Positions 27,860-34,851 of a stretch of 58,248 nt of DNA are shown one piece after another. Source of the stretch: an uncultured Veillonellaceae bacterium. Its GTDB lineage: Bacteria > Bacillota > Negativicutes > Selenomonadales > Selenomonadaceae. The DNA lies in assembly GCA_900314825.1 (NCBI GenBank), contig OMWS01000029.1:1-58248 (forward strand). Reading direction: 5' to 3'. A program made the translations under genes and the position numbers. Each line of letters starts with the position of its first letter. Position 1 is the stretch's first letter. Below the pieces are notes generated by a model. That model made no database searches and was not told where the DNA came from. It saw only the letters and a program-made list of their open reading frames with translations.

Positions 27860-28885
27860 TCAGCGCGCCTCCAAGAGCGGCAATGCATCCCGCGAGAGAG
27901 CGCCAAGGGATGCGAGCCGACGACCTTCTTGCGCGAATGTCGTCATGCCCTCCCTGGCGCCTGCAAGCATCGCCGAAACAAGCTGCGCATCGTCTCCATC
28001 ATGAATCATGCGGCAGACGGCCGGCGTGCGCAGCAGCACTTCGAAGACCGCGCGCCGGCCAGTTTTCGTCGGCACAAGGCGCTGGGCAAGGACGGCTTCG
28101 AGCGACGAAGCAAGCGCTGCACGGATGCCCGAGCGCTCTTCCGCGGGAAAAAAATCGCTGAGCCGCTGTGGCGCCTCGGCAGCTGTGCGGGCATGGAGCG
28201 TCGAAAGCACGAGCGTCCCTGCTTCGGCCGCCGCCAGCGCCGCGCGGATGGTCGCGCAGTCGCGTAATTCCGAAATGAGCAATACGTCCGGGTCTTCGCG
28301 CAAGGCATCGCGGATCGCCGCTGCAAACGACGAAAAATCCCGTCCAAGCTCGCGCTGGTGGAACAAACAGCCTTCCGCATGATACCGGAATTCGATCGGG
28401 TCTTCCAGCGTGATGCAGTGCAAGCCTTGTCCGCTCGCCGTCCGATGATTTGCCAAAGCCATGAGGAGCGCGGCGAGCGTCGTCGACTTGCCCGCGCCCG
28501 TCCGCCCGACTGCCAAGAGGATCCCTTGTCTCGCTTGCGTCAGCATCTCCATTGAGGACGTCGCACCAATCTCTGATAGCGACGGAATCCGTTCGGGCAG
28601 CAAGCGCAAGGCCACAGCCATCGCGCCTTCGGTCAAAAAAGCATTTCCACGAAACCTTCGGTCGTGAAATGTCAGCGAAAAATCAATGCCATCAACAGCC
28701 CCGCTGCAACGCTCCGAAGCATGCGGCAACGCTTGAGAAAGCCACGCGTCCAAAACCCCTTTCGATATCCATTCTTGACGTTCGAGCATGCCCTCCGTGC
28801 GGAGGAATGCAGGTGCATCTGCTGTGAGATGCAAATCCGACGCTTCGCGCCGGATCATTTCCTCGAGAAGCGATTCAATCTCCAT
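27860..28885 (-). CDS. pilT: Twitching-motility/retraction ATPase PilT
   Basis: 341 residues. PAS-like N-terminal part (ASDLHLTADAPAFLRTEG), Walker A GRTGAGKS (127-134), Asp box LEDPIEFRY, Walker B ISELRDCATIRAAL, His box STLHARTAAEAPQRL. PilT-type enzymes disassemble pili. ATG 28885 overlaps pilB by 11 nt. The C-terminal AIRNLIREGK-like motif of PilT appears changed (CRMIHDGDDAQL), so retraction is inferred from overall similarity; it could also be a second motor. Confidence 0.87.
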   Translation of the reverse strand: MEIESLLEEMIRREASDLHLTADAPAFLRTEGMLERQEWISKGVLDAWLSQALPHASERCSGAVDGIDFSLTFHDRRFRGNAFLTEGAMAVALRLLPERIPSLSEIGATSSMEMLTQARQGILLAVGRTGAGKSTTLAALLMALANHRTASGQGLHCITLEDPIEFRYHAEGCLFHQRELGRDFSSFAAAIRDALREDPDVLLISELRDCATIRAALAAAEAGTLVLSTLHARTAAEAPQRLSDFFPAEERSGIRAALASSLEAVLAQRLVPTKTGRRAVFEVLLRTPAVCRMIHDGDDAQLVSAMLAGAREGMTTFAQEGRRLASLGALSRDALPLLEAR

Positions 28886-30143
28886 GCAGCACCCGCCCCA
28901 TTTCCGCGCAGGTCGTGAATCCTGCAAGGACCTTCTTCCGCGCATCTTCGTCGAACGTTTCACAACCAGCTTGCTTTGCAAGACGACGCAATTCTGCAAG
29001 ACGCACGCCGCTCGCGATTGCTTCGCGCATCTCATCCGTGAGCACGAGCACTTCTGACAGTACCATGCGGCCTTGATAGCCTGTGCCATGGCAAGCTGCG
29101 CAGCCGTGTCCTCTCTGGAGTTTTGTCCCGGCAGGGACGCCCAAACGTTCTGCTTCACGTTCGTCGGCTGCATACGTTTCCGCGCATGACGGGCAAATGC
29201 GGCGCACGAGCCGCTGTGCCACGATGCCGGAGAGCGTCGCTGCCAAGAGATACGACGGAAGCCCCATGTCGAGCAGACGCAAGATCGTCGAACACGCATC
29301 CCCCGCATGGAGCGTCGTGAACACCCGATGGCCGGTCAGCGCTGCTTGCAGCGAAAGTGCTGCCGTGGTCTCATCACGCGTCTCACCAACGACGAGGATT
29401 TCGGCATCCAGGCGCAAGATATGGCGCAATACGGCTTCAAATGTCACGCCGATTTCCTTCTGCACTTGGACCTGCTGGACGCCTGGCAATACATATTCCA
29501 CGGGGTCGTCCACCGTGATGATATTTGTCTCCGGCACGGAAAGCTCTGCCAGCGCTGCGTAAAGCGTCGTCGTTTTGCCGGCCCCCATGGGGCCCGAAAA
29601 AATCGTGATTCCAGACGGACGATGGAACAAGGAGCGCAAACGCGTTTGCTGGTCTTCGAAAAATCCAAGCTCCTCCACACGTCGCGCCCGTTCGCCGTGC
29701 AGCAAGAGACGCAGGACCATCATCTCTCCCTCGATCGTCGGCATCGTCGCGACGCGCACATCCACCTGCCGCGCGTTCCAGTCAAAATGGAAACTGCCAT
29801 CTTGCGGCTCACGCGTCTTGCTGGCATCCATTTTCGCACGCACTTTCACGCACGGCAAAAAAACAGCAGCGACCTTCCGCGGCAAAGGTTGCTGCCATTC
29901 TTGAAGAAGCCCGTCCACACGGACACGGATGCGCACGTCGCCCCCAGCCATGGGCTCGACATGGATATCGCTTGCATGCAAGGAGACGGCTTGCGTGAGG
30001 ACATACGAAACGAGCTGCGCGACGGGAGCGTTGTCATTGCCTGCCGTGTCGTTGCCTCCGCGCATCTTGCTGCGCTTCGCACCCACATCGAGAAGCGTCG
30101 CCTGCACGAGTGCCTGATACGTTTCCTCGCGATCCATCGCCAT
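28875..30143 (-). CDS. pilB: Pilus assembly ATPase PilB/GspE
   Basis: 422 residues; extension motor ATPase. Contains ASDIHVEPMAGG, Walker A GPMGAGKT (184-191), VDDPVEYVLPG, Walker B ILVVGETRDETTA, and a tetracysteine zinc site CPSC...CAAC (about 317-345) with GTGYQGRMVLSEV. The N-terminal domain is short (about 40 residues before VAQLVSYVLTQAV), compared with over 150 in classic PilB/GspE, as in ComGA-type enzymes. First gene of the operon; ATG 30143 follows GAGGGGGG. Confidence 0.92.
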   Translation of the reverse strand: MAMDREETYQALVQATLLDVGAKRSKMRGGNDTAGNDNAPVAQLVSYVLTQAVSLHASDIHVEPMAGGDVRIRVRVDGLLQEWQQPLPRKVAAVFLPCVKVRAKMDASKTREPQDGSFHFDWNARQVDVRVATMPTIEGEMMVLRLLLHGERARRVEELGFFEDQQTRLRSLFHRPSGITIFSGPMGAGKTTTLYAALAELSVPETNIITVDDPVEYVLPGVQQVQVQKEIGVTFEAVLRHILRLDAEILVVGETRDETTAALSLQAALTGHRVFTTLHAGDACSTILRLLDMGLPSYLLAATLSGIVAQRLVRRICPSCAETYAADEREAERLGVPAGTKLQRGHGCAACHGTGYQGRMVLSEVLVLTDEMREAIASGVRLAELRRLAKQAGCETFDEDARKKVLAGFTTCAEMGRVLHGD

Positions 30144-30200
30144 GCCACGCCCCCCTCTCGATCCTCGAAGTCAGAATTGTTTCCTGTTTTAGATAGGGCT

Positions 30201-30229
30201 ATTTTAACGCAACGAGGCCAGATTTTCAA
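30201..30229 (-). promoter_or_regulatory. Promoter of the pilus/competence operon
   Basis: Minus strand: TTGAAA, 17-nt spacer, TAAAAT, about 58 nt upstream of pilB. It is close to sigma-70 consensus, suggesting basal expression rather than strict dependence on a special sigma factor. Confidence 0.75.
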
Positions 30230-30351
30230 GGAAAACAACAGACGATACCTGTGTGATATGAGGGAGGAAAAATGGAAATCCTGTCGAATTTAAAGAAGAT
30301 AGTAGAATTGCCATTCAAACTGACACGTTTCTGAGCCTGTGGAGGTGTCTT

Positions 30352-30672
30352 ATGCCAAAAGTCACGCGTGACGATATCCCGAACTGGTTTCAGAAAAAAA
30401 CCGGCTTCGACGTCGACATCCAGGAACTCAAGAAAGCGGCCGAGCTCGACCGCATCGCCTGCTCGGACGAGCCGATGAAGGTCATCCGCGACCTCTGGGG
30501 CATCGGCCCGCGCGAACTCGAGCGCATCCTCGGCGCCCCAACGCGCACGGTTGAGCAATGGTATTACGCAAAGCCATCGCGCCCGGCGTCGTGGGTCGTG
30601 CGCCTCGTCGTCGAAAAATGTGCGGAGTATCATGAAAAGCATCCGTTAAATCATGCGAAAACGAAACATTGA
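30352..30672 (+). CDS. Helix-turn-helix protein of unknown role
   Basis: 106 residues. Basic and amphipathic; the segment VIRDLWGIGPRELERILGAP followed by RTVEQWYYAKPSRPASWVVR has the spacing of an HTH with a recognition helix (TVEQWYY), like small phage or toxin-antitoxin-type repressors. ATG 30352 has GGAGGTG upstream. It is divergent from the pilus operon (208-nt gap) and precedes the ATP-grasp cassette, so it could regulate either; no direct evidence. Confidence 0.6.
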   Translation: MPKVTRDDIPNWFQKKTGFDVDIQELKKAAELDRIACSDEPMKVIRDLWGIGPRELERILGAPTRTVEQWYYAKPSRPASWVVRLVVEKCAEYHEKHPLNHAKTKH

Positions 30673-30696
30673 GCACTCTTTTTAACGCGCATTTCA

Positions 30697-30725
30697 TTGA
30701 CATTCGTCCTACGATTCTCTATACT
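30697..30725 (+). promoter_or_regulatory. Near-consensus promoter upstream of the terminator and ATP-grasp cassette
   Basis: TTGACA (30697-30702), 17-nt spacer, TATACT (30720-30725). One of the strongest-looking promoters in the window. Predicted transcript start near 30732. Confidence 0.82.
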
Positions 30726-30731
30726 TGATAA

Positions 30732-30830
30732 AAACAATTACATACGATGCAGAGATATTTTTTCATTTTTCTGCAAGAAGCAAGACAGGGCAATGGCGCC
30801 GTGAGATCCGCGCCGTTCCCTGTCTTTTTT
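30732..30830 (+). ncRNA. Candidate small RNA or attenuator leader
   Basis: About 100 nt between a near-consensus promoter and a strong terminator, with no convincing coding content. An upstream hairpin GCAGA/TCTGC (30749-30773 region) is possible. Either the transcript ends at the terminator as a small RNA, or the terminator is conditional and controls the ATP-grasp gene 36 nt later. No known riboswitch class is recognised. Confidence 0.4.
30783..30830 (+). terminator. Very strong terminator 36 nt before the ATP-grasp gene
   Basis: Outer stem AGACAGGG (30783-30790) with CCCTGTCT (30818-30825), one bulged C, inner stem AATGGCGC (30792-30799) with GCGCCGTT (30810-30817), then TTTTT: 16 base pairs in all. 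Confidence 0.92.
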
Positions 30831-30865
30831 GCTGTTTTCATTTCACATTCCAAAGGGTGGTCACC

Positions 30866-32182
30866 ATGGGATTAGCAGATTTGCAAAAGCATGTGCACGT
30901 CATCAACGAGCAGATGGCGCGCTATGGCGTGAAGTTCGGCATCTACAAGAACGGCTCGTACAATGAACGGCTGTTCCCGTTCGATCCGATCCCGCGCATC
31001 ATCGAGATGGACGAGTTTTCGACGCTCGAGCAGGGCCTCAGGCAACGTGTCGATGCGCTGAACAAATTCCTCGCCGACATTTATGCGGACAAGAACATCA
31101 TCCGCGACGGCGTCGTGCCGGAGGAATTCGTCTACCGCTCGCCCGGCTATCTCGCGCAGTGCGAGGGCATCGCGCCGCCGAAAGGCATCTACAGCCATAT
31201 CTCCGGCATCGACCTCGTCAAGGGGAAAAACGGCACGTGGTACGTCCTCGAGGACAACCTCCGCATCCCCTCGGGCGCGTCGTATCCGCTCATCGCGCGC
31301 CAGCTCTGCCGCCAGTGCTGTCCGCAGACGTTCCGCGAGCGCTCGATCCGCGACAACCGCAGCTATGGCATCGCGCTGAAAGCCGTCATGGATCACGTGA
31401 ACTGCGGCGGCATCAACGTCATCCTGACGCCGGGCCGCTACAATTCCGCGTACTTCGAGCACTCGTACCTCGCGGAGCAGTCCGAGGCCGTGCTCGCCGA
31501 GAGCATGGACCTCTACGTCGAGAACAACTGCGTCTTCTATCGCAGCAATCACGGGCCGGTCAAGGTCGGCGCCATCTACCGTCGCCTCAGCGACGACTTC
31601 ATGGACCCGCTGTGTTTCCGCCCCGACTCCGTCATCGGCGTGCCGAACCTCATGGCCGCGTACCGCGCGGGCAACGTCGCGATCCTCAACACGCCGGGCA
31701 ACGGCGTCGCCGATGACAAGGGCATCTATTACTTCGTGCCGAAGATGGTGAAATATTACCTTGGCGAAGAGCCGATCCTCCAGAACGCGCCGACGTATCT
31801 TCCTTTTTTCCAAGAGGACATGGACTACACGCTCGCGCATCTCGACGAGCTCGTCATCAAGGACGTCGCCGAGGCCGGAGGCTATGGCGTTGTCTTCGGC
31901 AATTCCCTTTCGCCGGAGAAAAAGCAGGCGCTGAAGGACAAGATCAAAGAAGAGCCGCGCCGCTTCATCTCGCAGCAGGTCATCGACTTCGAAGATCTGC
32001 CGATCATGGACGGCAACGAGGTCGTCGGACGCAAGGCGGACCTCAGGGCCTTCGTGCTCACAGGCGATGCGACGTACGTCTGGCCGTGCGGCCTGACGCG
32101 CTTCTCGCGCAACCCGTCGAGCTTCATCGTCAACTCGTCACAAGGAGGAGGCTTCAAGGACACATGGGTTCTCTCACATTAA
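30866..32182 (+). CDS. Circularly permuted ATP-grasp family protein
   Basis: 438 residues. Matches the circularly permuted ATP-grasp type 2 family (DUF404/DUF407): N-terminal MGLADLQKHVHVINEQMARY, the RIPSGASYPLIARQL region, NNCVFYRSNHGPVKVGAIYRR, LNTPGNGVADDKGIYYFVP, ELVIKDVAEAGGYGVVFG and C-terminal LRAFVLTGDATYVWPCGLTR. ATP-grasp enzymes join carboxylates to amines using ATP. In many bacteria this gene is followed by alpha-E and transglutaminase-like genes, as here. ATG 30866 fits the family start; the frame is open upstream through the terminator. Peptide-ligase function is predicted, not proven. Confidence 0.88.
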   Translation: MGLADLQKHVHVINEQMARYGVKFGIYKNGSYNERLFPFDPIPRIIEMDEFSTLEQGLRQRVDALNKFLADIYADKNIIRDGVVPEEFVYRSPGYLAQCEGIAPPKGIYSHISGIDLVKGKNGTWYVLEDNLRIPSGASYPLIARQLCRQCCPQTFRERSIRDNRSYGIALKAVMDHVNCGGINVILTPGRYNSAYFEHSYLAEQSEAVLAESMDLYVENNCVFYRSNHGPVKVGAIYRRLSDDFMDPLCFRPDSVIGVPNLMAAYRAGNVAILNTPGNGVADDKGIYYFVPKMVKYYLGEEPILQNAPTYLPFFQEDMDYTLAHLDELVIKDVAEAGGYGVVFGNSLSPEKKQALKDKIKEEPRRFISQQVIDFEDLPIMDGNEVVGRKADLRAFVLTGDATYVWPCGLTRFSRNPSSFIVNSSQGGGFKDTWVLSH

Positions 32183-32847
32183 GCAAAATCGACCGTCTCT
32201 ACTGGATGGGACGTTACGCCGAGCGCGTGAACACGTCGCTGCGGTTCCTCATGAAATATTACGACCAACTCATCGACGGCCATCCGATGGATCACCGCGA
32301 AATCTGCGAGCGCCTGACCGTGCCGGACATCTACACGGGCAATGATGATTTCGTCGACCGCTTCGTCTTTGATGAAAACAATCCGGACTCCATCTACACG
32401 GCGGCCGACCGCATGCTCGGCAACGGCATGATGCTGCGCGAGACGATCTCGTCGGGCACGCTCTCGTATCTCCAGATGGCGTTCAACGACCTCGTCGCCG
32501 CGAAGAAGAGCGACTGCCCGATGATCGAGGCGCAGGCCATGATCGACTCCATCATGGCATTCCGCGGCAGCTTCGATGACAGCGTCGAGGACGAAGGCGT
32601 GCGCAACATCGTGAAGTGCGGCTGGACGGCCGAGCGCCTCGTGCTGTACCTGCGGCTCGGCATCGCCGACCGCATGTGTCTGAAGGAAATGGGCAAACTC
32701 ATTGACCGCGTCCGGCGCACGCCCGTGCGCACGCGCTCGTTCGCTTTCGCTGAGCTTCTGAAAGCGGCGGCCGTCGGCGACGGCGGAAAACTCCCCGACG
32801 AGCGGGGCGACCTCATCCATGCCGCTGAAGAGCTCGTCGAAATTTGA
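32164..32847 (+). CDS. Alpha-E domain protein (DUF403)
   Basis: 227 residues, almost all helical, with the family start LTLSKIDRLYWMGRYAERVN. The alpha-E family is tied to circularly permuted ATP-grasp ligases and has no known catalytic residue. ATG 32164 follows GGAGGAGG and overlaps the ATP-grasp stop by 19 nt; its own stop overlaps the transglutaminase start. Confidence 0.88.
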   Translation: MGSLTLSKIDRLYWMGRYAERVNTSLRFLMKYYDQLIDGHPMDHREICERLTVPDIYTGNDDFVDRFVFDENNPDSIYTAADRMLGNGMMLRETISSGTLSYLQMAFNDLVAAKKSDCPMIEAQAMIDSIMAFRGSFDDSVEDEGVRNIVKCGWTAERLVLYLRLGIADRMCLKEMGKLIDRVRRTPVRTRSFAFAELLKAAAVGDGGKLPDERGDLIHAAEELVEI

Positions 32848-33632
32848 AACGGCTGGCGTTTTATTTCGAGACGCGCAACACGTATTCCTCCCCCGTGAAC
32901 GAGCATGACTTCCTGTTGCGCTGCATTCCGCAAGAGCGGCCGGAGCAGCGCATCGTTGATATGAAGCTCGATGTGAAACCTCTCGTCACGGGCGGGAATT
33001 TCGGTCTCGACAGCTTCGGCAACCGCACGTACAGCGGACGGCTGCCGGGCGGCCACACGCGCTTCTCCTACTGCGTGAGCGGCACCGCCGTGCGCGATGA
33101 AGCCGCGCGGCAGCCTTGCCCGCGCCCGCTGCGCATCTACTCGTACCCTTCTGAGCTCACGCGCCCGTCCGAGACGCTGCGCACGCTCCTCGAAAGTATC
33201 CCCGCAGCCGACAACGACCGCGCGCAGGCCGAGCTCTTCCAAGTCGCCGTCTACAACTACATGACGTATGAAACGGGCGTCACGAACGTGCAGACGACGG
33301 CCGCCGAGGCGGCGCTCTGCCGCAAAGGCGTCTGCCAGGACTTCACGCACATCTTCCTCGCGCTCTGCCGCATGAAACGCATCCCCGCGCGCTACGTCAG
33401 CGGCCTGCCCGTCGGCGAAGGCGCGAGCCACGCCTGGGCCGAAATCTGGTACCAGGGGCGCTGGTACGGCATCGACGCGACGCGCAACTGCCCCGCCGGC
33501 GAAACGTACCTCAAATTCTGCTCGGGCCGCGACTTCATCGACTGCCCGATCGAGCAAGGCGTCTTCTGGGGCTCGGGCACGCAGGCGCAGGAAGTCTATA
33601 CGCGCATGGATGATATCACGGATGCGAAGTAG
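32844..33632 (+). CDS. Transglutaminase-like protease family protein
   Basis: 262 residues. An N-terminal beta domain (FYFETRNTYSSPVNEHDFLL, Bact_transglu_N-like) and a papain-fold transglutaminase core with Cys164 (RKGVCQDFTH), His196 (GASHAWAE) and Asp211 (GIDATRN). The likely TTG start (32844) overlaps the alpha-E stop as TTGA. In this conserved cassette the enzyme is predicted to cleave or edit peptides made by the ATP-grasp partner. No signal peptide, so cytoplasmic. Confidence 0.88.
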   Translation: MKRLAFYFETRNTYSSPVNEHDFLLRCIPQERPEQRIVDMKLDVKPLVTGGNFGLDSFGNRTYSGRLPGGHTRFSYCVSGTAVRDEAARQPCPRPLRIYSYPSELTRPSETLRTLLESIPAADNDRAQAELFQVAVYNYMTYETGVTNVQTTAAEAALCRKGVCQDFTHIFLALCRMKRIPARYVSGLPVGEGASHAWAEIWYQGRWYGIDATRNCPAGETYLKFCSGRDFIDCPIEQGVFWGSGTQAQEVYTRMDDITDAK

Positions 33633-33744
33633 TATTCTGTTTCCACATGGAGCAAGTTACAACTCCGATTTTTTATGTATCTGTTGCCGAGAGTAACGAG
33701 TACAGCAGCCTCTCCCTTTGGGAGAGGGGGACCGCGAAGCGGTG

Positions 33745-33871
33745 GAGAGGGTACTAGGGTGCGATAGCCAAGCAAAAAATAAGAAGTCTTCAAAGCATCG
33801 AGTTGTTGTGAAAACATGATGCTTCGAAGACTTCTTTGTGTCTGTGATAAATCGCACCCTTGTACCCTCTC
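33745..33871 (-). repeat. Palindromic repeat element R1 with internal terminator hairpin
   Basis: 127 bp bounded by 21-bp inverted repeats differing at one base (GAGAGGGTAC[T/A]AGGG...). Inside is a second inverted repeat, GAAGTCTTC[A/G]AAGCATC, which on the minus strand is followed by TATTTTTT. R2 (40409-40537) is a second copy in opposite orientation. Flanks continue as degenerate palindromic sequence from about 33704 (CAGCAGCCTCTCCC) to 33900. The gap 33633-33744 holds no gene. Confidence 0.85.
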
Positions 33872-33897
33872 AGTCGCGCTACGCGCGCCAGCTCTAC

Positions 33898-34851
33898 CTA
33901 AAGGATAAAGCGACCTCTAAGCGCTAAAGCGCTAAGAGTCTGCTTTTCCCAATGGATGCAAGCAGATTCAGTGATGCCCTCCGGCACGACCGCATGCGTC
34001 ACGCGCTCGGCAACGCCCGTGAATACGCGGTCGTCGATGCAGAGCTCTCCGCCGAGGCCGCTGCCGAGGTCGATCTCCGGGCGGTTCGTGCCGTGGAAAT
34101 CCGTGCCTGCTGTCGGCAGCAGGTTGTATTTCTCAATCATATGCGCGGCGAAGGCGCGATCGTCTGCCGTGTAATTCGGATACCAGCATTCCATGCCGTC
34201 GAGGCCGAGCGCGTGGAGCTCGCCGATGAGCTCGTCCTGACGCTCGCGCGTCTCGCCCTTCAGGCCGATGCGCTTGTGGAAATGCGCGAGCGATGTGATG
34301 CCGCCTGCCGCGTGGATAGCCGGCAGCGCTTCCTCCGGCGCGACGATGGCGTCGAGGCCGAGGAGGTGAACCGCCGGGTCGAGGTAATTGTCCCAAAGCG
34401 GCTGCGCATGATCGTAGAGATGCAGCGCGACGAGACAGCGCATGATCGCATAGCGGTCCGGTACGCCATAGGCATGCGCACGCACATCGTCCATCGTGAT
34501 GTCGATCCCTTTCGCGCGGACGTAATCAACGATTTCCGGGATTTTCGCCTCTTTCGCGCTTCGCACCTTGCGATACAGTTTCTGGAACGCCGGATGCTCC
34601 GCGTCAAAGCCGAGGCAGACGATGTGGATCTTGTGCCCGCGGAACTGCGCGGAAAGCTCCATGCCAGGAATGAAGCCGAGGCCACGTTCCCGTGCGGCCC
34701 GCTCCGCTTCTTTGTCCCCGGAAATATTGTCGTGATCCGTCAGCGCAAAGGCCGTGAGGCCGCGCTCCTGCGCGTACGCTGCGATCTCGCGCGGCGTCAT
34801 GCTGCCGTCCGAGACGAGCGAGTGAACATGAAGATCCGTAAAGCCTTTCAT
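33898..34851 (-). CDS. PHP domain phosphoesterase (RNase AM/TrpH-like)
   Basis: 317 residues. PHP metal motifs: DLHVHSLVSDGSMTP (6-20), ALTDHDNISG (about 36-45), GMELSAQ, ITSLAHFHKR and AGTDFHG. E. coli relatives (RNase AM/YciV) act as 5'-3' exonucleases on short RNA and as 3',5'-nucleotide bisphosphatase. ATG 34851 overlaps the uvrC stop by 1 nt (TGATG). Its last codons and TAG stop lie at the edge of repeat R1, so the natural C-terminus may have been altered by the repeat. Confidence 0.88.
   Translation of the reverse strand: MKGFTDLHVHSLVSDGSMTPREIAAYAQERGLTAFALTDHDNISGDKEAERAARERGLGFIPGMELSAQFRGHKIHIVCLGFDAEHPAFQKLYRKVRSAKEAKIPEIVDYVRAKGIDITMDDVRAHAYGVPDRYAIMRCLVALHLYDHAQPLWDNYLDPAVHLLGLDAIVAPEEALPAIHAAGGITSLAHFHKRIGLKGETRERQDELIGELHALGLDGMECWYPNYTADDRAFAAHMIEKYNLLPTAGTDFHGTNRPEIDLGSGLGGELCIDDRVFTGVAERVTHAVVPEGITESACIHWEKQTLSALALRGRFIL

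Noticed and set aside
30747..30875. 42-codon leader-peptide ORF ahead of the ATP-grasp gene
   Set aside because: No ribosome site, and its sequence simply reads through the terminator hairpin; kept only as a remark in the leader finding.
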